Assembly: GCA_019914995.1 (NCBI GenBank)
Contig: CM034134.1
Span: 3,976,463-4,040,462, forward strand
DNA: 64,000 bases
Direction: 5' to 3'
Source: Acanthochlamys bracteata
Lineage: Eukaryota > Streptophyta > Magnoliopsida > Pandanales > Velloziaceae
A program made the position numbers and the translations under genes. Below are positions 54,429 to 64,000 of the stretch, in pieces. How positions within the stretch are numbered: position 1 is the stretch's first letter; the number at the start of each line of letters is the position of its first letter. The notes below the pieces were generated by a model that saw nothing but the letters and a program-made list of their open reading frames with translations, had not been told where the DNA came from and did not search any database.

Positions 54429-55403
54429 CTAATAGGTAATTGGATGACCATATTGCATCAACACACCACCAATTGCAAAATCAGAAACATCTGTGTGTAC
54501 CTCATAGCTCTTGGTGTGATCTGGGAGAGCCAACATGAGTTCTTCCATCACAGTCTTCTTTAGTGCTTCAAATGCTTCTTGGTACTTTGCGTTCCAATCC
54601 CACATGCGGTTTTTCTTTAGAAGATCAACTAGTGGGGCTGTTACGGATGAGTAACTTTTGATGAACCGCATATAATAGTTGACTAAACCCAAGAAGGAGC
54701 TCAACTCTAGCATCTTCTTTAGCGGTTCCCAATCTTAGAATGCCTTTACTTTGGCCTTGTCCATACAGAGCATTCCTTTACCAAATAATGCGACTCACTA
54801 TTGAGCAAAGGAACGCTTTTCTTTCTTCACATATAACTCATTCTTCATTAGGACTTGGAAGACTTGGCATAGGTGTTGCACATGTTCTTGTAGTGTCTTA
54901 CTATACACTACAATGTCATCCAAATATACTACGACAAACCGATCCAAGAACTTTTGGTAAACTTTATTCATAAGTGTGCAAAAGGTGGTCAGGGCGTTTG
55001 TTAATCCAAAGGGCATGACCAAAAATTTAAATGAGCCATACCTGGTGACACAAGCTGTTTTAAGCTCATCTCCTTCGGCAATCCTTACTTGATAGTAGCC
55101 CGATCTCAATTCCAATTTGGAGAACCAACATGCTTCTCCCAATTGATCAAATAGATCGGCTATTAATGGAATTTGATATTTGTTCTTGACTGCGATCTTG
55201 TTGAGTGCCCGATAGTCTACACATAATCGGAGAGACCTGTCATACTTCTTCTGAAACAGCACAGGAGCACCATAAAAAGCCTTTGACGGTTTGATGTCTC
55301 CCGCATCCAATGATCCTTTAGTTACCGTCTCAACTCTTCTAGTGCGGGGGTGCCATTCGGTAAGGCACTGCAGCAAGGGGTTTTGTGCCAGGTTCCAACT
55401 CAA
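54429..55403 (-). pseudogene. pol: Chromovirus-like reverse transcriptase and RNase H start
   Basis: 55,403-54,798 has 'LRLCVDYRALNKI', 'WFSKLELRSGYYQVRI', 'FLVMPFGLTNA' and the catalytic YLDD (54,915-54,926). 54,713-54,429 continues with 'SSFLGLVNYYMRFIKSYS' and the RNase H start 'VHTDVSDFAIGGVL'. The Asp of 'KLDLRSGYY' is Glu here. A stop near 54,797 separates the parts. RNase H proper decays between 54,430 and 54,240. Confidence 0.87.
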
Positions 55404-55771
55404 TGTGGTGGTCTACCTCCTTTTTAGGTGGCAATTTCTTTGGCAATTCTGGTGGCATAACATCCTTGATTCTTCAAGGACCTCATGGATTTTCCTTGGT
55501 AGCTCTTCCTAGTGGATAGGTCCTTCCTCTTTAAGTGCTGCTAAGAAGGTAGGTTTTGCCTTCTTTACGCCCTTCGAAAATTGCATCGCAGATATGTTTT
55601 TAGTTTGGAAGCTTACTTCTCGTGATAAAGGTACCATGCAGGTGTTCCACTCCTCCAAAAATACACAATATTGGCAAAGGGGATCAGTATGTCCTTTGCG
55701 CTCGATGAACTCCATATCAGGAACTATAGGATAATCATCCGTAAGTACTTTGAAAGGTCCACAAGGCTAGA

Positions 55772-56071
55772 TCACTCACCTAGGCACGCCTTCACCTCAC
55801 GAGCAACACCCAAAACTGATTTAGGCTCGGAGATGACTGCCTTAAGCCATCTTTGCCCTTTCTCATATCGGATACCAAGCTTTTTAGCCTCTTTCTTCTC
55901 GAGGAAGCTGTGGATAGCCCCTGTGTCCACTAAGGTGCGGACCTCGTGTCCACCGACTTTGATCATCATGTATAGTCGCCCGTTTTGGTATCTTGACTTT
56001 AGCTTTGACGGTGTTAAGGATTTGCAAAGAGCCCATCTTTGTTTCCTTGTATTGCTATTGTGGTACCTCAC
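55772..56071 (-). pseudogene. pol: Chromovirus-like aspartic protease
   Basis: 100 open codons with 'VRTLVDTGAIHSFL', the active-site DTGA near residue 53, and 'AKKLGIRY' after it. It ends at a stop before the RT linker (55,715-55,509). Confidence 0.82.
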
Positions 56072-56217
56072 TTGACTCGATTAAGGCCGAGAGCTTGCTT
56101 CGTTTCAGACACTCTCTTGACATGTGAGGTCCATCGCAAAGAAAGTATTTTAAAGTCAACTTTCCGTTACAATTGCTTCCTTAGCTTTTGCTAGAGCCTA
56201 CCTTGGACTTTGTAAGG

Positions 56218-57262
56218 TCATACATCACCTCCTTTATAGGGTGGGTGTCTCCCCCACTTTTGCTCTTGAAGTACTTTTGAGGCTTGCTCCTTTCGGGCTT
56301 CTTGAATTCGATTAGAGATTTGGCTATAGTGATGGTAGAGTTGAGATCTTGAGATCCCTTTGTTGAATTTCCAACCTAGCCTACTTTTGTAATCCATCCA
56401 TGAAGTGAAAAGGGCCTCCTTGTCTGGCAAGTCAGGGATCTCCAAAATCAACTCTGAAAATTCCTTGGCGTAGTCCATAATGCTGCTTTTCTGTGTTAAG
56501 TGCCAAAGTTTAGCCCTGCCTTCATTCTCAGCATTCTCTGGGTAGCACTGCCGTTTGAGTTCTCTTTTGAACTCATACCATTTGGCAATGGTGCAAGCAC
56601 CCCTCTCAATCTCACCATGCCTCCTTCTCCAACATACCATTGTTGTATCCTCTAGATAAAAGGTGGCATGGTCGATCTTGCCAGCATGCCTCCTGATGCT
56701 AGCGCTAATCAAGAGTTACTCCAAGCTCCATAAGAAATTATCAATCTCCTTTACGTTCCTTGCCCCCTTGTAAGCGTTTGGGTTTGAAAACTTCTACTTT
56801 CGTAGAAGTTGATGTTGAGGGTATGACAGTCCTTGTGTAACCTCCATTTTGCTAAAGACCCAATCTCCTTTGACGTCCCTCAGCTCGGTACACAATCTCG
56901 TAACTTCTTCCCTAAAGGTTGCAACATCGGTCCTAAGTGCATTAATATCACCAAGGAGAGAGTTTTTTAGGACCTTACCTTCGTTTGAGCAAGTGCCGGC
57001 GACTGTGTTCAAGATGCCTTGCTTTTCTCCGCGAAGCTCTTCTTGTCCTTTCGCGAGCTTCTCAATGCTTTAGATTACATCGTCGAACTGGTTCATCTTA
57101 TCGGTAATAGCAACCTCCACCTTGCAAGCCGTGCGGTTAAATCTGACATCACATCCCTAAACTTATCTTTACATTGTTTGGTGCCCTCGGAAGCTCTCCT
57201 CTCCAATTCCCATCCCTCGAAGGTGGAAATGTCGCTACCATTAGTCATTTCCAAGCCACACA
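56218..57262 (-). pseudogene. gag: Chromovirus-like gag (broken)
   Basis: 57,278-57,093 and 57,012-56,794 are N-terminal pieces ('LRTDVATFREEVTRLCTELR', coiled-coil-like). 56,712-56,218 is the gag core ('KWYEFKRELKRQCYPEN', 'YAKEFSELILEIPDL'). The zinc knuckle at about 56,150-56,110 reads YFLC....HMSREC, with Tyr for the first Cys. The pieces lie in different frames. Confidence 0.8.
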
Positions 57263-57287
57263 TTATCTCTGATACCACTTATTATGG

Positions 57288-57748
57288 TTCTAAAGTTTTT
57301 CTTGGTCTATGCAACACTTAGTCACACTTTTTGTGGCTAAATCAGCCTTTACCAAATGAGAGCTATCAAAGATAGCTAAAAATTGTGTGACCAAAAGGAA
57401 CTTAAGATAAGAGATAAATACTTACAAGAGAGAGCTTTTGGAAAGAGAGCTTTATATTAGTTTGTTTGTTTACAACTCTTGATCGATTACCCCAAATAAA
57501 GCTCATCCCCTATTTATAGCTTCTCCATCTCCTCAACGGACGGTAAAGATTGTTTTGATCAGATGGTGAAGAATATATGATCTGAAAAGTCATATATAAT
57601 ATTTATACAATATATCTCCACCTTCATAATATCTTACATAGTCAAAATATCTCGAGTATTCTAAGCTACTCTAGAAAAACCTACACAAAATCCATCTTAG
57701 GTAAAAAGAGGTAAACAAAAATGTCGTATCAAGCACACCGTGACATAT
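57288..57748 (-). repeat. Chromovirus-like 5' LTR
   Basis: 461 bases from TGTCACGGTG to TAGAACCA on the minus strand. A TATA-like CTATAAATAGGG lies near 57,510-57,520. A primer site, TGGTATCAGAG, lies at 57,263-57,273, a few bases after the LTR end. Confidence 0.75.
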
Positions 57749-58100
57749 AGTAGTAGTTCTTCTAGATCAGTAGTTCGGCTGGTATTCCAATAGCTCCACC
57801 TTCCCACTTTAACATATGCAACTTTCTGCATCTATACAAGTGCATCCCTGTAGAATAATTCTCACAAAACAATTTATCCTCCTTTTTGTCATATCAAAAT
57901 AGTTGTTAGCTCATTAGTAGCAACAAACATATAGAAGTAAATATACCATCCACGATCAACGTCTAGCAACATTCATATTACATGGATGCATAGACTAAGA
58001 ACTACAACTAACTTTTTATTGGGCAAAAATTAAGAGCACAACATTCATTTATTCAACATCAACAAAATACATAATGCAAAAGCACAAAACAAGTTGCTGC
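57749..58100. other. copia4 3' untranslated region with possible purine tract
   Basis: About 350 bases without an ORF. On the minus strand near 57,880 it reads TGACAAAAAGGAGGATAA, like the purine tract that ends SIRE-like elements. The LTR that should follow is cut by the chromovirus-like LTR at 57,748. Confidence 0.4.
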
Positions 58101-58153
58101 TAGCTAAACCTAGATAAGGTAGCAACACAAGTCACAAAATAGAAATGCAACAA

Positions 58154-59550
58154 CTACCAACAAAAACAGAAAACATCCAGAAACACAAATAAATAGTCAC
58201 AATGCAATATAGCAATCAGTCTAGAGGGTTGTGCTTGGTAGAACAGGCTAGGTTTTAGCATTTCTACGCTTTGAGGTTTGGGTAGAAGGTGTGGATGAAG
58301 GTTGCAGGATCTGCAACTCATTTTTATCCTTAACTCCGTCGAAGTTTTCACCATCAATTTGTCGAACTTCTCAACATAACCTTACAACCTTTCCTCGTTC
58401 TTTGGATGCAGCTTTTTGTTCGATGTATGTAATCCACTAAACATATCCTCGGTAGTGTTCAAGTGTCCAAAGTCTCATTCTCAGCTTGGTTAGCTCATTT
58501 AATGGGTCTTTCAAATGATCAAAGGGTACCCATACCATGTGTGGTGATACAGCTGGCTGTCCAAGAGATATAACTTCTGGTTCACTGGATTGAGCTTGCT
58601 GTCCAGTGAGTACATCTTGCTGTGTTGGTGCCTCTGGCTACTGCTTGGTGCTGCTGGTGCTTCCTTCTTGTATAGGTTTATCAAAATTTTCATCGATCTC
58701 TTCATCAGCTCCATAGAGTCCATTGATGAACTTCCAAAATCTAAGGTAAATAGATTGCTTTTGCACTATGTCATTGTATTTGTCCAAAAAGGGCAAATTT
58801 TTTGTAACAATGTGAGTATAAGGAAGTAGGCGCTTGTTCCTACCTTTAGCCACACTCAATATGTGTGGGCACATAATACTGTCGAGGTATAGGAGTAAGT
58901 GCTTAATCAACCCATAGGAGTCAAAGCTGGAAATATCATTTCGGCTGCCTTTCCTTGGAACCAATACCCTGCTTTGATGTGTAGGAACACTTGGGGCAGC
59001 AACGGTAAGTGAGTCGAGGATTGAATTTCTTCCAGTGTAACATAGTTAGTGACTAGTGCCATTTGATGTGATTGATCTTGCTCATTTACACCATTTTAAG
59101 ATCCTCATAGAAAGGCACATTCAACAGCAAAGACAAGTTCCTGGGATTGATATGCATCTCAATACCGTATATCATAGCGGAGAAGCCGGAGAAGGTGTTG
59201 TGTTCGAGATTGGCGTAGAAGCTCCGGAGAACAACTTCACAATAGATCTTTGGGCTTTTTATGTTGCAAAAATTATCATCCTTGAAACTCAAAAATGTCT
59301 TGAACATCTAATCCTGCATAGTTAAAATCATCAACTTGATTTTGGTAAGGGGTAGCACGGTGAAGGATCGGTGCTTGCGGTAGTTTGTTTGAACCTTCTT
59401 TCCAATTAGTCTTTCATCAAAACTGGTGGATCCTTCCTTCAGCAATTTTGATTTGAAGCAAGAATTTCAAGGAATTTTGACTGGATCGGCTTGGGAAGAA
59501 GATGGGTTTTGCTCAGCCACAGGGAAAAAGAGATGAACACTAGTTAGGGT
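58154..59550 (-). pseudogene. copia4 env-like / plant-transposon-protein-like ORF
   Basis: Third ORF after pol, as in SIRE-type elements. Pieces: 59,470-59,330 ('DERLIGKKVQTNYRKH'), 59,307-59,086 ('VVLRSFYANLEHNTF', 'YGIEMHINPRNLSLLLNVP', the typical FYANL and I.L....I..LL..P pattern), 58,964-58,638 ('LLLYLDSIMCPHIL') and 58,357-58,154. Different frames with stops. The function in SIRE elements is unproven; the name 'env-like' reflects position only. I see no transmembrane segment. Confidence 0.55.
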
Positions 59551-59769
59551 TTGTTATCGGTGAGGAGAAAATAAAGTGGGGAGCCGCTAGATTAAATAGA
59601 TCAACAGCAACATGGAAAGAAGAAATTTTGGCAAGGAACCAAAACTCTTAACAAGGAGAGAACGTTAGATAAGGAAAGAGAATTTTAGTAGCACCCAGCT
59701 ATCTCCTTTAGACATTATCATTTCAAAAATTTAAAACTTATGAAATAAATGCAATTTATATTCCTTTTC
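59551..59769. other. Unassigned spacer between copia4 pol and env-like ORF
   Basis: Short A/T-rich stretch with no ORF or motif recognised. Confidence 0.5.
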
Positions 59770-60345
59770 AAATCAGTTTTAAGCCAATAAAGTCACAAGT
59801 AGTAGAGTCCAAGTTCACGACAATAACGCAAAAATGAATAGAAAGACAAAGGCTTTGTAAAAGTATCTACAAATTGATATTCGGAATCAACAAAATTCAA
59901 ACATCTTTACACTCAACATGCTCACGATATAAAATAATGCCTAAGATGTTTTTACTTTTTACGTGAATGTTGAATGAGATTTTTGGAAAGATTAATAACA
60001 CTTGTACTATCACAATAATTAGGCACAAACAACAAAAATAATGTCATCTACATACGGTTACACAACTAACATATTCATTCTTCTCATGCCTACTGAAAAG
60101 AATGGAGTCATTTTACTGCACAAGAAATGTGGTGTGGTGCTTGCTTGAGTCTAATAAAGAGCTTTTGATAACTTGTAGACATGATCCGAGTGCTTGGAAT
60201 TTTCAAAACCTGGTGGTTGCTCAACAAAAACTTCGCTTTTGATAAAGCCGTTGAGAAATTCACTTTTCACATCTATATGAACAATATGAAATTCATGGAA
60301 CAAGCAATAACAAAAGAAGAGCTTCCAAACGTGCAACAGGAGCAA
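59770..60345 (-). pseudogene. pol: copia4 RT fragment fused to RNase H end
   Basis: 60,345-60,151 gives RT text ('VHIDVKSEFLNGFIKSEVFV', 'YKLSKALY'). A stop follows, and the YVDDIIFV motif appears near 60,050-60,030. Directly after it the text becomes the far end of RNase H (near 60,000-59,780, 'FVDTFTKPLS'). About 700 bases of RT and RNase H are therefore missing. The Asp pair of RT is kept, but the enzyme cannot work. Confidence 0.7.
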
Positions 60346-61199
60346 AAGTTATATCAGAATCAATACCTCCCTCTTGCAAATAACCTTTAGCAAATAATTT
60401 AGCTTTATTTCTAAAATGTTATTGTATACGTCCACTTGTTGTGAAAAACCCACTTGATTACAAAAATAGATTTACTATAAGGTCAAGGAGCAAGATTCCA
60501 AACACAATTCCTTCAAATTAATTAAGGTCTCTTTCATAGCCAAAATCCAGTAACTATACGTTAGAGTATCGTCAATATCTGAAAGTTCAATTTTAGAAAT
60601 AAAGATCGAATGTTCTAGAGTTGCCTCTCAACTGTAATATTGTTCTTACCTCTTAGCTTGCATTACCTACAATGTTCTCTTGAGGGTGACTAGAATGATA
60701 TTTGAATTGTTACGAGTGATTGATATTTGTTTCTTACTAGTTTGGTACAGTTGACTCTGCATAATTATCTTCTACTTGTTGTTCAGTCAACTGGTCAGTG
60801 GCTGTATTTTGACTATTTGGTGACTGTTCAAGAACTGTTCTCTTGTTGGCATTTTCTCATTCTTGTTATTTTCGTCATCACTGCTTACATCAATATTTTA
60901 ACCATTCTGGGCATAGAGTTAGTCTCATCAAACATAACTTGAAAGGATACCACACATATAAAGTTCTCTTGTTTCTTAAACTCTAAATGCATTGGAAGAG
61001 TTTGAATAACCAAGAAATATACTTAATCGCTTTTGGAATCAAACTTACTAACATTCTCTTGCCGTTGATCAAGATAAAACATTTACAACCAAAAAACTTT
61101 GAAGTGAGTAATACTAGCTTTCTTATTTTTAATCAATGCTTAATGAGTCTTTTGAAGCAAAGATCCTATAAAAACATAATTAATAATGTCAAAGTTTCG

Positions 61200-62350
61200 C
61201 CCAAAAATGCTTTTGCTAAGTTTGATCAGTGAACATACTTCTTGCCATATCAACTAGCACTCTATTTTTTTCCTTTTAACAACACCTTTTTTGAGGAGTT
61301 CTAGGTGCCGAGAAGTTACGGTTCAAACAATTTGCATTACTAAATTCATAAAACATTGGTTTTGAAACTCTTTCCGTGGTCACTCCTAATTGAAACAATG
61401 TTTAAAGCAAGTTCATTTTGCGTTTTCTTTGAGAAACATGAGAATACTTTAATGCTCCATTCTTGAATGATAAGAGGAACACCCAACAATACCTCTAGTA
61501 GTCATCAACAATGACGAGGCAATAGTGTTTCCTCCATAGCTTGTGGATTGAGAGAGTCTGAATCCATGTGAAGCAATTAGAGTGGCTTTCTAGTGGTTAG
61601 ATCTTGCTTAGGTTTAAATGAGGACCACACTTGATTACCTTTCATACGTGCGTCACAATGTCGTTCCATTCTGTATGGTATGTTAGGTAGATCCAAGACA
61701 TATTGCTTGCAGAAAAGCTTTGCAATCATTTTGATGTTGCAATGATCGAGTCTTCTATGCCACAAGTAATTAATTTCTTTCTTCCAAGTTACAAGGCAAA
61801 GGTTTTTGTTATTGAACTTTCAAGATAAATAACACATTACCTTTCCTTCGGTCTTGGATGATTTTCTTTCCGGATTAGCTAATCACCAAGCAAGAATTGT
61901 TTTGAATGTCGCATACATACTAACATTGCAAAGTTGACTTATTCAAGATATTATGCTTTAAACCTTACACAACAACAAGTTATCAATGCAAAAAGAAGAT
62001 CGTTTACCTATTTACCAATACCCCTTACCAAAAACTTCCTATCACCTCCAAGAGAAACTCTTCCTCCATGGTACGCTTCTAGATCACTGAAGTTGATAAC
62101 ATCTCATGTCATATGCCTTGGCACCACTATCAAGATACCATTTAGTCCTTCTATTCCTCCGATCGCTAAGCTTACCTATAAGAGATTGCTCACATCTTAG
62201 GTACCCAAATTTCTTTGGGTTCTTTAGTGTTTGCTAGTTAGATTGTTCACTTTGGAACCCAAATTTGATTCACTTTCTTTTCACTTTTTTGTACCAGCAA
62301 GATTTGATAATATGACCCAAAGGGTGTAAACGAAGTAGTTACAATCTACA
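61200..62350 (-). pseudogene. pol: copia4 protease, pre-integrase and integrase (broken)
   Basis: 61,765-61,577 has the pre-integrase motif 'MWHRRLDHCNIKMIAKLF' and 'SFKPKQDLTTRKPL', as in copia2. The integrase core lies around 61,560-61,220 in several frames ('FVEGKK'-like end near 61,270). The protease DSG text lies near 62,130. All broken. Confidence 0.7.
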
Positions 62351-62521
62351 TGTTGTTAAGGTGCTCGGTGTTGTTGATTGGGTCAAAATTGATTCATTCC
62401 TTTCTAAAGATACCCTCATTAGATCCAAGCATTACATCAAGTCTTTCCTTACCTCACACAAATTTAGAAAGGGAATATTCAAGCCGGCCATCTCATTTGT
62501 CATCTTTAGCTTTTGGGTTTT

Positions 62522-63845
62522 TTAGCATCTCATTCTCAAGCATAAGTTTTTCATTTCAAGGAGCACATAATTATACAATTCGGTTAGCTTAATGTTTTTA
62601 TATTTAATAGCATCATAGTCACATGTGTGCGCATTCAGATGGTTTGAAGAAGTATTCATAAATAATGAGTTAATTTCTTCAACAAGCCGTTCATCCATCT
62701 TTTCACTCTCATGCATGTACTTCTTTAGAGATTTATGCATTTTTGTCAATCTTTTCAATATATCATACAATTCGGAGAAAGCATCATGCAATTCATCATT
62801 TGAGAATTCATAGTTGGAATCACTAACCTCATTGTCCGAATCACCATTTGCCATCAAACATATGTTTGCGATTTCAGTTTCATCCTCGGATTTGTTTGAG
62901 GAAGGTGAGTCTTCATCACTCTATGTAGCCATGACCTTCTTCTTCTTGGTTCTTTCTAAGAAAGGGCATTCATTACAGCAGTGTCCTGGTTCTTACAATG
63001 ATAGCAATTACTCTCTTGGTCATCATCGGCTTTGGAATCCTTCCTTTTTGCCTTGCCATTCAACTTGTTTCTTCTCAAATTGTTCTTAACTTTTCTGGTC
63101 AATAGCAATCTCATCTTCATCATCAATAGAAGAAGAGGAGTTTACCTACTTTTTGATTATCTTCAACATTAGGGATTCAGTGCTTCTTTGGGTTTCCTCA
63201 TCCTCAAGCTCCTTTGCGATGAATTTGCTAATGGGTTCATCTATTGACATAGTGGGAAACTCATGGTTCTCTTTGGTGGCATCCAATTCGAAGCTATATG
63301 CATGTACAGCATGCATAATCTTCCACTTCAAGCCCTAGTGCCTAAAATTCTTAACAAGATTTTTCGAAGGACTAATGATGTTAGTAAAACTTGTGTAAAA
63401 TTGAATAACGAATTTACCTTGTTCTATTTGAAGTTTTCATAGTCATGCATGAGAAGATTCATGCAAGTCTCCTTCACTTGGGTGGTTCCTACGTGTGTAA
63501 TGCCCAACTTGTCCCAAATCTCCTTAGCTATGCTACCAGAATAAACATGGTTAAATTCACTAGGATTTAAGCACAATAAAGCAAGTTCATTGCACGGCCA
63601 TTCATAGAAATGTTCTTCTTATCATCATCCGTAAATTAGGAAATTAGTTTGGCCACAGGAACTCCTTTTGCATCCATTTCTGTCGGCACAAACTTTCCAT
63701 CTTTGATGATCATCCACAAGGTGAAGTCTTGTACTTGGATAGATATAGTCATCTTAGTCTTCCAATATGCATAGTTCGAGCCATCAAAAAGTATTAGTCC
63801 GTTTGACGATCTTCCTTTGGTCTTAAAGATATCCATGGTTGCCAA
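62522..63845 (-). pseudogene. gag: copia4 gag (broken)
   Basis: 63,845-63,636 is the N-terminus ('LILFDGSNYAYWKTKMTIS'), homologous to copia2 gag. 63,331-63,146 is the capsid C-terminal part ('ISKFIAKELEDEETQ'). A zinc knuckle near 63,000 reads CYHC then loses the His. 62,857-62,522 is an open coiled-coil stretch ('LTKMHKSLKKYMHESEKM'). Frames differ between pieces. Confidence 0.78.
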
Positions 63846-63888
63846 AGTGATGTTTCCCTCAAAGAAGGTTTGTCCTTATTTAGTAGAG

Positions 63889-63903
63889 GCTGCTCTAATA
63901 CCA
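63889..63903 (-). promoter_or_regulatory. copia4 primer binding site
   Basis: TTGGTATTAGAGCAG on the minus strand, one change from the initiator-tRNA-Met site. The LTR of copia4 begins beyond it and leaves the window. Confidence 0.75.
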
Positions 63904-64000
63904 ATTGATAGGGAAACCTACAGAATATCAACTCAAGAGGGAGGATGAATTGAGTTATGAAAAATTATAAACCAAACACTTCACTATACAAACGTGAACA

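Larger units (their letters stand above)
52680..57748 (-). mobile_element. Chromovirus-like Ty3/gypsy element
   Basis: Minus strand: 461-base 5' LTR, primer site, gag, protease, RT, RNase H, integrase and a purine tract (GGTGGGGGGAGAA on the minus strand near 52,690). The expected 3' LTR after the tract is missing; DNA there belongs to the Athila-like fragment. RT and integrase text resembles Galadriel/CRM-type plant chromoviruses. Stops throughout. Confidence 0.85.
58150..63905 (-). mobile_element. SIRE-like copia element copia4
   Basis: Minus strand. LTR end and primer site at the right edge of the window, gag, protease remnants, integrase, RT, RNase H end and an env-like third ORF. RT and RNase H are joined by an internal deletion. 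Related to copia2 by gag but clearly diverged. Decayed throughout. Confidence 0.78.

Noticed and set aside
1..64000. CRISPR arrays, tRNA or rRNA genes, bacterial operons
   Set aside because: No regular short repeats with unique spacers, no cloverleaf or rRNA sequence was recognised; all content fits plant repeat DNA.

Overview
This is plant nuclear DNA made almost entirely of nested, decayed retroelements. The evidence is Ty1/copia and Ty3/gypsy pol genes of plant type, initiator-tRNA-Met primer sites, an Athila-like fragment, a chromovirus-like gypsy element, SIRE-like copia elements and an endogenous plant pararetrovirus (Caulimoviridae). I found no host gene, tRNA, rRNA or CRISPR array. 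The species cannot be named from the sequence.

Layout. (1) 1-10,848 holds the 5' part of a copia element (copia1, minus), a gypsy element (gypsy1, plus), a piece of a SIRE-like 3' end, a deletion-derived copia element (copia-b, plus) and a short-LTR element with a Gln/Tyr-rich ORF (the Q element, minus). (2) 10,849-13,802 is non-coding, with a 212-bp tandem duplication. (3) 13,803-23,879 is an AT-rich endogenous pararetrovirus in two head-to-tail units: the 3' part of copy A, then copy B from its primer site to its viroplasmin-like ORF. (4) 23,880-28,927 is a SIRE-like copia (copia2, plus) joined to the 3' end of copia1 (minus). (5) 28,933-42,973 is the inverted counterpart of 1-10,848, but with extra copia LTRs and a second deletion-derived copia (copia-a) between copia-b and gypsy1. 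(6) 41.5-45.65 kb is copia1 from a truncated gag to its 121-bp LTR. (7) 45.65-51.23 kb is copia2 (minus) with its 5' LTR. (8) 51.3-52.66 kb is an Athila-like fragment (plus). (9) 52.68-57.75 kb is a chromovirus-like gypsy element (minus). (10) 57.75-64 kb is a decayed SIRE-like copia (copia4, minus) with an env-like third ORF.

The window is dominated by inverted duplication. 1-10,848 pairs with 28,933-42,973, and 23,880-28,927 pairs with 44,512-49,560, at roughly 97% identity where I compared proteins by eye. Arm differences date some events: the pararetrovirus exists on one side only, and gypsy1 is cut at different points in the two arms.

The most interesting content is the pararetrovirus. 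It has a badnavirus-like front: two small ORFs and a movement/coat/protease/RT/RNase H reading region, with ATGA start-stop overlaps and a second Cys-rich finger behind the CCHC finger. It also carries a separate downstream ORF with a caulimovirus viroplasmin-like domain and a coiled-coil extension. The two copies are offset by 8.80 kb, which gives the length of one viral unit. Every long gene in both copies carries stops or frameshifts, so it is a fossil. Almost all other coding regions here are also pseudogenes.
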